NCBI GenBank assembly: GCA_028023455.1
Contig: JAQFVV010000018.1
Span: 5,233,800-5,297,799 of the forward strand
Length of the DNA: 64,000 nt
From: Epiperipatus broadwayi
Taxonomy: Eukaryota; Onychophora; Udeonychophora; Euonychophora; Peripatidae
Direction of reading: 5' to 3'
Part shown: piece by piece, positions 47,212 to 58,111 of the stretch
Layout of the letters: each line of letters begins with the position of its first letter
How positions within the stretch are numbered: the first letter of the stretch is position 1
Translations under genes and position numbers: made by a program
Notes under the pieces: generated by a model
The model's input: only the letters and a program-made list of their open reading frames with translations
What the model was told of the DNA's origin: nothing
Databases searched by the model: none

Positions 47212-48725
47212 GGTAAAGGTTTACTTTAGCGGCCCCAATATGTTGGCCCTCTATTGTTTAAAATTATAACTAAATTTTTAGAAAATCTTACGTATATGCT
47301 ACTATATTACAATTACATTAAAATTTATTCAATGTAAATTACATATTTACTACTATATTACAATTACATTAAAATTTATTCAAATGTAAAAGATAATAAA
47401 AAAAACATTTACCTTTTTAAGCATAATTGTATCCTATGCATACTAGGAAGTTGGAGAAAAAAGTGGTATTGCTGTGTCTACTCCAGAAGGCAAATTCTTG
47501 CTGGTATGATGTAAACAAAGCTCTGCTGGTACCAGATTGGAATTTCTGCTTACGCTTTGCTCTCATCCACATATTTCAATATTCTGGGTGTGTATACCTT
47601 GGTCTTCGGGATGCACAAAGTTGTCCTGATGGACGACAACCAAATGCATATATACACCATTGATAAGACTGCTGATGTTATTGTACAGCAGCCCAGCCAT
47701 CTGAAATGTGTGTGCCTAGTAAAATGTACTGCTGTATCAGGCCCTCCAGTGTATCAGCTGTCCTGTCTGGAACTTGTCAAGAAGCACTTCCTTGATCCTC
47801 TTTCTATACCGCCAAAGACCCAATGACCTCATTGTATAACCCCCCTGTGGTATTTGTGGTGGAAATAATAAGTCTCATCAATTTTGATGACTAACGGCTC
47901 CCCATGGTCATCAAATCCACCAAGAATCATTGGATTTCTGTCAAAATATGTGGCACATTCCTCCCAGCAAAAATTTAACCCAGTTAATTACCATTTCTTG
48001 CTGATGCTGGTCTCATGCAATGTATTCTTGGAGCAAATTGTGCCCCAAAATACACTATGTTTATAATTGTTGCCAGAGGCAGATGACTTTGGGAAAACAA
48101 AGACCCCTTTCTGATTGAGCTGTGATTGCGACATATTCTGCATTGCCATCTACAACCAATCTAAGCCTGTAGAATATATCACCAGCGAACAACGAACACG
48201 ACACTGTTGGCATAAGGCATAGTTCTTCAGAAGGAGTCTTTGTGCAAGTCATTTGATGGACAATTCCGGAGTTTGGATGGCATTCCATAATTATGCATAT
48301 TCCAGTCTTCTGCCAGAATAGCAGCAACATTCAAAATTTCATCATCTGGAACTAAACATGTAGCAGCCATTTTTTCAAACTATAAAACTGTACACGTGTG
48401 TGTAATTTGAACTTTTGAACACAGAGGGTGTCTTTTTTTTGTAATATGTGCTATAAATGTAGATAGTTTAAATTCTTAAGTTATAGATAGTTTAAATTCT
48501 TATGTTTCAAATAAATTAAAACTAATTATTTTAATTAATGTCGTGTAATTAATCCAACATTCACATTCTTTAAAAAGGTAAATGTTTTTTTTTATCTTTT
48601 ACATTTGAATAAATTTTAATGTAACTATAATATAGTAGCATATACGTAAAATTTTCAAAAAATTTAGTTATAATTTTAAACAATAGAGGGCCAACATATT
48701 GGGGTCGCTAAAGTAAACCTTTACC
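47212..48725 (-). mobile_element. Merlin-family DNA transposon (1514 bp)
   Basis: Terminal inverted repeats begin GGTAAAGGTTTACTTTAGCG and extend about 200 bp inward from each end; the left copy carries an extra internal duplication of about 53 bp near 47340-47395. Both sides are flanked by the perfect 8 bp duplication AAAGATTA. The element encodes a broken IS1016/ISXO2-type DDE transposase on the minus strand, which together with the 8 bp duplication places it in Merlin. The long, near-perfect inverted repeats suggest the ends may still be mobilisable in trans. Confidence 0.88.
47430..48370 (-). pseudogene. Merlin transposase, frameshifted (ISXO2/IS1016-type DDE)
   Basis: A start Met at 48370 (MAATCLVPDDEILN) is followed by several frame changes. 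The catalytic region is still legible: VIKIDETYYFHHKYHRG with the first Asp near 47880, GHWVFGGIERGSRKCF, SDGW with the second Asp near 47697, and NFVHPEDQGIHTQNIE with the Glu near 47580. At least three frameshifts and internal stops (after HRGVIQ and after DGWAAVQ, for example) break it. A functional protein would cut and paste the element; this one cannot. Confidence 0.85.
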
Positions 48726-48733
48726 AAAGATTA
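48726..48733. repeat. Target-site duplication of Merlin element (right)
   Basis: AAAGATTA, identical to 47204-47211. Confidence 0.82.
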
Positions 48734-49992
48734 TATATATATATGTTCTGTTTTGATTTAAAAATATTTAATATATAGCAAAAGTTAATAACCATAATCG
48801 TAGTTATAAATATTTTAGGCATGTATCATATGAATAAGAAATTTAACTAAAATAATGTGTACTTCCACTTTATAATGGATTCACATATTCATATATCAAT
48901 CAGTGATTAATACCCATTTTTTATCATTAAAATTTGTTAATTGATATTATATTATATAGAAAGCTTTAGAAAATTATATATTTTCCTTATAAAATAATAT
49001 GACTTTTTATTATTCATTTAACCTAAGTGGTGTGGTATTTAATAACTATCAATTGTTTTTGTTTGATTCTTTGGGGCATCTGAATAATCCATATAGAATA
49101 ATTGAGTGCAATAATTATTTTCCGTTAGCTTTAAACTTTGTTTTTGAACAATAATTTTTTATATCCTTTTTGCTTCCTAGTTGATTGACAAATATTATAG
49201 GTTATAATATACCCATTAATTTTGAAGAGAGATCTGTATTATACAGCTCACTTATTTCACTGTTTTCATACCATATTTTTCATGCTATATTTTCCATCTG
49301 AATTCTTAGAAATAGCAAATGAGGAATAAATTCCTCACTTCATCTTATTGTTTTAAAAATCCATGTCTTTGGTTTCTGATTTATTTAAAATATATTATTA
49401 TTATTCCAAAATTCAGTTTTTAAATAAGAGATTTGAAAATACGTGTCACTATATTTCTATTTTTTTTTTTTTTTCAAAAATCGCGCTCTTTTACCAATCA
49501 GGCAATCATTTCAATAAAATTTTATTAATTTTCCCATATTCTGTCTAGCAATTTTTTAAACACATTCATTTACATAAATAAAATTGTAAAGAATAATATT
49601 TTATAGATTGCAATAAAAATAATATTATTAACAAACCAAAATAATAAACATAGTACTTTTTTTATTTATTTTAAATACTAACAATATTAATTTTATATAA
49701 AATATTTTAACATTGATGTGTGTGTACTTTTATTATAATTATTTATTATTGTATGCACACACACATATATATATTGACCAGGTTATCTGCTATCATGAGA
49801 TGGTGATCATGTGATGTTTAGTGGTTTAGGAGGTTATTTGTCCTTAGCCAACACACATTCTAGCCCTTTATTATCTATATTTTAAATAAATCTTTTAAAT
49901 AACAATAATAGAGCTTTTGTTTTGCCTTTTTAAATATATTTTAGCCTTCGTATGGTCTCCTGCTTACAATATATATATATATATGTCCATTC
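48734..49992. other. AT-rich non-coding stretch
   Basis: No gene recognised. A (CA)n/(TA)n tract at 49755-49780 is followed by a block near 49803-49820 that resembles, inverted, the 27 bp repeat of the 42.1-42.6 kb unit. Confidence 0.4.
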
Positions 49993-50105
49993 TAAGTACT
50001 AGAAACGCTAAATAAAAAAGTTTCAATGTAGACGTATCTTTAAATTAGCTCGTTTTAAGATACATCTAGATTGAAGCTTTTCTTATTTAGCATTCCTAGT
50101 GCTTA
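49993..50105. repeat. Short hairpin-forming inverted repeat (~113 bp)
   Basis: TAAGTACTAGAAACGCTAAATAA...GTATCTTTAAA and its imperfect reverse complement face each other around TTAGCTCG. The arms are about 52 bp with about 85% pairing. No coding. It could be a mini foldback element or a precursor-like RNA hairpin. Confidence 0.75.
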
Positions 50106-50589
50106 AAAATTTAATTACAATTCGTTTGGGAAAAGTATAAATTTATATCATGAATTATTCTAAAATATTATGTATTATATCAGTCTATCCAAAGATTAAT
50201 TGACATCTGAATTTCAATTAATAACATTTAATCGAGATTGGATTTTCATAATGATAATCATTCTGTTTTCTATATAAATACTTATCTAATACCCTGGTTA
50301 TATTTCCTGATTACCGTATATCAAATCCTATCTCAGAGAATTTTAATTATTATTTATTCATAAAGATTTGAATGTGTAGGATTTGAATTTCTATATCCCG
50401 TATTAAGAGTGACAATTTCTTCTAAGAAAGACCATATGTAAATATTTTACTCTTTGACATCATCATTGCAGTTCTCACAGCAACAATCCTGCTTTACTTA
50501 GCTTAGAACATGAGTGCTCAAGACCAATCAAGAATTGATATGTACACATGGAAGATGAAATCGCTGAGGAAATGGTCATAGACAACTAA
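50106..50589. other. AT-rich non-coding stretch
   Basis: Nothing recognised. Confidence 0.4.
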
Positions 50590-52845
50590 ACAAATTATAT
50601 AAGAATATTGTTTATTCTAGATAATAAAGATTTATTTTGTTTTTGATGTCTTCTTGTTACTTCTAATATAGAGCTCTTCATACTTTGTTGAATGGTCTGA
50701 AGTCTCTGTATTCCATAAATAAGAACTGGTAACATACATTTATTAAAATCTTTCCCTTTCAAACACATAGGCATATTTATTTTTAATATTAAATTATTTC
50801 TACCAAAAGCAGTCCAACCAAGTTTAATTCTATGATTAATTTTAACCATTATGTTTCCATCTGAAGTAATAATCTGGCCAAGATATTTGTAGCTGTTAAC
50901 TTCTTTTAACTTATTGTTATCAATCTTTATTTGCCTTATTTACAAAAAAAAAACTACATCATCTGCAAAATCTAGATAACTTCAACAATCTTCATTCACT
51001 TTTACTTTCTTAGCATACCATTATAATTCACAAAATACTTCTTGTAAAACTGCTTAAAAGCTTTGGAAATATATAATCACCCTGCTCAATGATTTATAAA
51101 TATTCTTCAGAATATGACAGTATCCTGGATCTCTACTTTGAAGATCTAATGCTTTAATCATTAAAGAAATGCTTATAGAATCAAATGCCTTTTCATAAAT
51201 CCAAAGGATAATGGCCACTCATTTTCATTGATCCTTTCTATAATTTCTCTCAATATTTGGACGATTGACTGCACAAAAACCACTTTAAATCCTGCTTGTT
51301 CTTTTGTTTAATTAAAATCCAATGTTTGCTGTAGACAAGTTGTAATTATTTGGATAAAAATTTTATATAGAACTGATAAAAGACTGATAGGTCTGTAATT
51401 TCTAGTAACTTCTTTATCACCTTTTTAAAATACTAATACTGCATTCTTCCAATCATTTAGTACATCTTTATCATTTAGACATTTGGTATATAACTTTACC
51501 AAAAAAATTTCGCTTTCTTCATCTCGATTATAATTTCATCACTTCCTGGAACTTTTCCCTTCTTCATAAATTTAATTGCATGTCTCACTTCTTCATTTAA
51601 AATCCTGGGCAATTCAGAAGATGTAGGAAGTACTCGTTTCTTATTACTACATAATTCTTGATAGAACTCTTTTACTCATTTCATGATGTCTTTTTAGCAA
51701 TAGTGCCATTTTTTTTTCTCAATATAGAAATGTTACCTATCAATACTAAGATATTGTTTTACGCTCTCGAGACTTTTCTTTTCTACAGCTTTCCTTACTA
51801 GTTCAAAATTATACTTTGTTATATCATTATCAACTCTTTTTCCACCCTTCTTAGTGCATCATTTTTATATATTCTCATATTCCTTCTTTTCTTCATAAAT
51901 TCTCTAATCTCAGTAGAAAGTTTCCTGGTTAATTGCTGGGTTTTTTTTACCATATATAGTTCTTGTAGTTTTTAAAAGTGTATTAGTTATCTTCCTATTG
52001 ATTTTATTCAAATCCGAATCAGGTTGAAAATGTATTAATATTTGAAAACGATTTGCAAATTAAATTTTCATTAGAATGTTTCTGAATATTTGGAATATCA
52101 ACTATGAATATTGTTTTCTTAATAACTTTTATCTCTTTAGTTTTGCATTAACATATATCTTATAACTCACTAATCTATGATCACTTCCAGTACTGAATTT
52201 ATTAAAATATTACAATCTTGAAATACATATTTTCTCTGTCAAAATACAATCTAATTGTGCTGTATCTTCATTTGGATGCTTCCATGTCCATTTCTGTTTA
52301 ACATTGCTCTCAAAAAGAGAATTCAAATATAAAGTTTTTCTTTTTCTGCAAACTCCGCAAGTTTTGGACTTCTTTCATTTCTATCACCATAACCAAATTT
52401 CCCTTCAGCACTTTCATCCTTCAATTGTTTTCCAATTCTAGCATTAAAGTCTCCCATGAACAATTTTAACATAGTTTTTTCTGATCAATAGCCTTTTTTT
52501 GTACATCAATAAAAATATCCTCTACTTCATCATCACAATAAGAAATTGTTGGCACATAAATTTGATTTATCTGTATTTTATATCTGCTATTAAATTAAAT
52601 AACTAATCTTGCAACTCTGTCAAATACATTATCAATTTCTACAATGTTGTTTTTCAATTTTTTATTTATAATGAATCCTACTTCATTTGTATTTTCAATA
52701 TTTGTGCCTTTTTAGTATTGTACATGTCCACTTTTTAAAGCACTCATCTCTTCCCTACTTCCTAACTTCACAAAGTCCAATAATGTCCCATTTAATATGA
52801 AACACTTTACATTTTTTAATCACTTCATTGTTAGAAATACATTCC
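50590..52845 (-). pseudogene. RTE/BovB-type LINE, degenerate ORF2
   Basis: Minus strand, 5' to 3'. Endonuclease pieces are NEVGFIINKKLKNNIVE with DRVARLVI, YKIQINQIYVPTISYCDDEVED, then a decayed GDFNA region and LGYGDRNE-like residues. RT pieces are LPRILNEEVRHAIKFMKKGK plus VPGSDEI, EQAGF, FADDVVF near 50960, and the terminal RIKLGWTAFGRNN with LPVLIYGIQ (50595-50849). This order and the GWTAFG/CMLPVLIYG ending are typical of RTE-clade LINEs, which are copied by target-primed reverse transcription. Many stops and frameshifts make it inactive. It is antisense to the CR1 copies that follow. Confidence 0.85.
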
Positions 52846-54739
52846 AAATGTAAATATTTTTTTTTTTTTTTTATCAAAAACAAACTTTATTAAACCAGAA
52901 AAAAATAAATAAATACATAATATTGTATAATAAAAACAATATGCAAATTAAAGTTCAATAGGTAGAAATTGTTCTTCAAAAGTCAATAAGATCCCATGTG
53001 CTATTAAATAAATCTTGTGATGATATTCTATTGTCCCTTTCTTTTATCATTCTGATTTTTCTTTACTTAAGACTTATGATGGCAATTACTTAGAAATATA
53101 TTTCAAATATACTCCACCACCTGGCCAACATCCTTTTATTGCTATAATTAATAAAATGTGCATGTAAATTAAAATGTTTAGATTTCCCAATCACTTTTAT
53201 TTAAATATCCTAATTTGTATAAAAAGTAACATATTATTATTGATTTATTTAAAAATAAAACTTGTTTTAAAAATATTACCTCATAATAGTAGTAATTCTG
53301 CATGTGATGAAATTATCTTTATCAATGATATTTACAAAATTCATGTGTGTTATTCAGTTTGGAGAAGTGATAGAGTGGTAGATTTTGAAATGTGGAATCC
53401 TAGGATCAATCCTGCAGCTGTCTTGTCCAAGATATTTTAATTATCTTTCTATTTTTTTTATTATTATGCTATATTATCTTTTTACATCTTTTACTAAATA
53501 ACTTTTCGTATTTTTAATAATGATACTATCTTTTTTTAATACCATATTATCTTTTTATATGTTTTACTAAACAGCTTTTCCTTGGATATGAACTTGAATT
53601 TCTTCTCTACCCAAAACTTTACAATTGATCTATAATCCACACTACAATCCAAATCTAAAGAAAACAGAATGAGTAAAAACATAATTTTTAAAAAGATATT
53701 ATTACATGCCAAAATATTGAATTCATAACAAATTGCATGATAACAATATTATTTAATGCAATTCTTTTTATTGTAATAAAACCTTTATATGATTGTATCT
53801 AGTGGAACAAACCAAGTGTTGGATTTTTTTTTCTTCTAGTTATTCAACATAACCAATGAATAAACAAAATAAAAAGCAAGACATTTTAATGGCTGCTAAT
53901 AATTTATTGAATAAACAATCCAAGTATGAAAATTTATCAAATAAACAATCCAAGTATGAAAACTTAAAATTCCTTCCTTTAAATAAATCCTGCTGAATTG
54001 TCAAACTATATAATAATATATATATGATTTAGTTATTAATAAGCTTTAAAAAAAATTAAATAATAAAGTAGTGTAAATATTTTTCTATTTTTGCTAATAA
54101 AAAACATAAGCATATGTGTAAAATGTTATAAATTAAAAGTATCTAATGTGATTTTTAACCAGTTCTAATGTAATGAAAGATTTATATCAACCATGTTGTT
54201 TAAAATTAACCTAGATTGATGATCCTAATAAAATATGTTATATCAATAAACAATTAAGTATAAAAATTTTAAATATCAGAATTTTTACATAATAAATTAT
54301 AAGTATTAACAGTGGAATAACATGTTCATAAAATATTAAATAGTAGTGCAAATATTTTATTATTGAAAGAATATAACTTTCTTAATAAAAAACATGAATG
54401 TGTTTATGGATGAAAGCTATGTAATTAATTATTGATATGTTGGTTAAAGTTGATCTAAATATTGATAAATAAGTCTAAGAATTATGTCAGCTTTTACAAC
54501 TATCATATTTCAGAAAGGAAAATGGAGACAAGCCAGATTTTTTTCTCCTTACTAGGCTGGACAGAGCTCAGAAGCAAAGCATTTCATTAATCATACTTTG
54601 GCTATAGATAATATTTTAAATAAGTAAACTTGAAATAGAATTAGTTATATAATATCAGAGCCAACCCAAAAAAAGAAAGAGGACAGTTTAATGTTTTTTT
54701 GTGTGTGTGTGATTTATGGGTTTTTTTAAATATGATAAA
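52846..54739. other. AT-rich non-coding stretch
   Basis: T-run at 52858-52872. No gene apart from the SINE-like block at 53358-53440. A 29 bp unit (AATTTATT...ATAAACAATCCAAGTATGAAAA) is repeated at 53905-53960. Confidence 0.4.
53358..53440 (+). mobile_element. Possible tRNA-derived SINE head (different family)
   Basis: GTGATAGAGTGGTAGA resembles box A of invertebrate tRNA-derived SINEs, and CTAGGATCAATCCTGC, about 45 nt on, resembles box B. There is only a single copy in the window and no clear tail, so this is tentative. Confidence 0.38.
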
Positions 54740-54888
54740 AATACTTAGATATTTAAAAAAATTATCTTATTTACAGATATTTCCTATTTTTTCCCTCATG
54801 TGTCATAGCATCAGCCAGGAAGTGAACCCGCTAACCCGGGACAACTGCTTGTAAAGCAGCTGTCGCTGACCTCTAGACTACCAATGCT
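54740..54888 (-). mobile_element. tRNA-derived SINE, copy 2
   Basis: Minus-strand head 54888-54807: AGCATTGG...CTGATGCT acceptor-like ends, TAGTCTAGAGGTCAG, an anticodon arm GCTGC-TTTACAA-GCAGT (formally Val UAC), and GCGGGTTCACTTCC as box B. The tail ATGACACATGAGGGAAAA...TAAATAAGATA matches copy 1 at 29686. At 82 nt with poor T-stem pairing it is a SINE rather than a working tRNA. Confidence 0.72.
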
Positions 54889-55429
54889 TGACAGATATTT
54901 CTACTAGCAATTTTGCTGGATTGTCCAGAAAATAATATGAAAACTTCTGAAACAAAAAATTAAAAATTTCAAATTCACTAAATAAATATTTTTGTTTTAA
55001 AGTATTATTTAATTATTGTTTCAAAAAATATTTTTTAATAACATCTGGGTTTATTTTATAGAAACAAATGAATAAATTATATTACAGGACTAAAGACATA
55101 TTTAAGATTTTTTCCAAGTTTTAATATTTTTTCTTGTGAAAGCACTTGGAAAAAATCTTTTAATTTACAGTCTATTTCATAGAATGGGAGGAGGGTGCTA
55201 AAATTTATCTTATACAAAAGGGCTTCTTACCCACTACTGAATAGTGAAAAGACTTTTGATAATAGCTCTGTCTAATATAGTACATATTACTTATATATAA
55301 TTATTAATTTGCCATAGACACAAAATTCTAAAAATTATTACAATAGTTAGAAAAATACGATTATACAATGTCAACTTGCTATAGCTATTAATTGATAATT
55401 AGTAATTTCCTATTAAAATATTTAAATTA
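54889..55429. other. AT-rich non-coding stretch
   Basis: Nothing recognised. Confidence 0.4.
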
Positions 55430-58111
55430 AACGTTTACCAATAGAGGACGCTAATGTAAATGTACATCTCATGAATAAGAATAAGTTGGAAGAATATAAA
55501 ATAAAAGTTGAAGAAACCATGGAGCAGTTGGATGGGGATGAGTATAAGGACTGGTGTGGTGAAATAGAAAAAGTGACAAATAGGGTTTTAATTGAGAATA
55601 TGCAGAAGAATAAAAGTAATAAAAAAATGAGAGTTAGTAAAAGTGTATAAGAGAGGAAAGAAGGATGCAGAGAATATAAGTGTGCTATTAAGAACAAAGA
55701 AAGTGAAAATGATATTAATGCTAAATGGGGAAAGTACTTAGAAAAGAAGAAGTTGGCTAAAATGGATAATTATAGAGAGGATGAAGTTAAATAGTAAATT
55801 GTTGGAGGATATTAATAAAAATGGAAGAGATGGGAGTAAAACATTTTGGAATTACATTAAAAGGAGAAATATAGGGGAGAGATAATATTAATAGATGATG
55901 AGGGAATAGAGTGTAGCTCTAGAGAAGAGGTAGAGAGAATCTTAAATAGATATGTAATGGATATAGAAAAGATGTTAGATGTGAAGGAAGTAGTAATAGA
56001 AAAAATGAAAGCAGTTAGTAATGGGAATATTAGGTTCACAAAAAATGAATTGAATGAGGCAGATAAGAGATTGAAAAGTGGAAAGGCAAAAGGTTTAGAT
56101 GGATGGGCAGCAGAGATGGTAATGAATTTAGGGCGTAGAGCAAAAGTAAAGTTATTATCATGTTTTAATAAGATGGCATAGAAGACAGTTTTCCCAGTTA
56201 GTTGGAGTAATACAAGAATAAGATTATTTAAAGGAAAGGGTAAGGATCATAGAAAGTTAAATAATTATAGACTGATAGCGGTAACATCAGTTTTATATAA
56301 AGTTTTCTCATATATGGTAGCTGGAAGGGTTGTAATATGGATGGAAGAGAATAATGTAGTGGGGGAAATGCAAGGAGGTTTTAGGTCAGATAGGCGTATA
56401 GGAGATAGTTTGTTTGTAGTTACACAACTTATGGAGATGAGTAGGAATTCAGGTAGATCATTATATATGAGTTTTATAGATATAGAGAAAGCATATGATA
56501 GAGTAAATAGAAATAGATTATGGGTAAGGTTAGCCAATTTGGGAATGGATGAAGCTTTAGTAAATATTATTAAGAAATATGAAAATAATTATGGTACTTA
56601 CCAGTTAGGGGATATAGAATCAGTTAAAGTTAAAAATGGGGTGGGATTAAGGCAAGGATGCCCTATGTCACCTATTTTGTTTTTGAGTAAAATGAGAAAG
56701 CAATAGAAAGACTAGGAAGAGGGGTAGAGATACCATTAATAGGTGGCAAGGGAATATATATTTTGTCGGGTCTTTTTTTTTTTGCAGATATCTTTTTGTG
56801 TGCAGAAAGAAGAGAAGATATGGAAATTATGTTGAGGACATGTGCAAGGGTGGGTAAAGAGATGGGGATTAAATTTAATGAAGAAAAATCAATAATGATG
56901 GTTAATACTGGGGAAAGAGAAGATGTAGAATTTTTATTGGGGGATATAAAGTTAAGTGTGATGGATAGATATAGGTATTTGGGAATCATTTTACATAATC
57001 AGGAAAATTGCTGGGATGAATGGGAGAAAAAATTGGTAAATGAAGCAAAGAAAATAAAGGGTTTGGTAAAGAAACTAACACTATTTTCATATAATAAATA
57101 TGATGTAGCTAGAATAGTATGGAAGGGAGTTGCAGTAGCAGGGTTAACATATGGTAATGATGCATTATGTGTTAGTAAAAGGGTTTTAGATTATTTAGAG
57201 AAAGTACAAAGGGAAGTAGGAAGACATGCATTAGATGCAGAGATGTGGACAGCAAAGGAGGCAATTCAAGGAGAAATGGGATGGTCAAGTTTTATATGAG
57301 AGATGCAAAAAGTAAAATGAAAATGTTTGGTAGGTTGCAGTTTATGGATAGTAAAAGAATAGCAAAAATAGTGTTCAATTGGGTTATGAGTAAAGGGCAG
57401 GTAACAAGATGGGTGAGAAAGGTAATGCGGTATGCGAAAGATTTGGATAAAGAATTTATATCAGTATACTTATATAAAAGGTGGGATGATTGTGTTAGGA
57501 GGATTGTTGAATGTTATAGTGGTAAGAAATGGGATAAAAGAATAGAAGCATTAATAAAAAATAGGGAGTTGGAGAGATGGAGAACTAGTATGGAAGGTAA
57601 GAAGTTTAAATATATATAGAAGTAAACAGAATATTGGATGTGAGTTAATTTATGATAATAGTAAGGAAAGTAGTTTATTATTTAAGGCTCGAACGGGATC
57701 CTTAGCAACAAGAGAATATACATGTAAATGGAAAACTATGGATGATTTAGTGTGCAAATTGTGTAAGGAAGGTATAGAAAATATTAGGCATCTGTTGATT
57801 GAATGTAAATGCTTGAAAGCAGAAAGGGTACAGATAATGAAGTTATGGGAGAATAGACATGAACAAAGTGACTATACAGAAAAGTGAGTTATTAGTTTTT
57901 ATGTTGGGTTTGTGAAGAGATAAGGGGAATTTAGATATAAAGGCCATAGAGTTGACAAAGATTATGTTGTGGAAATGGTATGGGGCAGACTATGGGAAGA
58001 CTTAAGAGTGGGGAATGGAAAATAAAGTGGCTAACAGGTTTATCTGGGCATAATTGCTGAGATATTCTTGACTTCGTTTAAGGAGAAGCCAAATATATCA
58101 CATCACATCAC
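55430..58111 (+). pseudogene. CR1-type LINE copy 1 (5'-truncated ORF2)
   Basis: Begins in the linker between endonuclease and RT (NKLEEYKIKVEETMEQL). RT motifs are GKAKGLDGWAAEM, MQGGFRSDRRIGDSLF, FIDIEKAYDRVNR (motif A) and VGLRQGCPMSPILF (motif B). At motif C a single Asp remains (FADIF, near 56784-56798) where copy 2 has VDDVF. Thumb and C-terminal regions follow (YRYLGIIL, GVAVAGLTYGND, then a Cys/His knuckle CKLCKEGIENIRHLLIECKC). Stops and frameshifts occur near 55650, 56180, 56690, 57298 and 57618. It ends in TATCACATCACATCAC with no poly(A), a short-repeat tail as in CR1-like LINEs. Confidence 0.85.
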
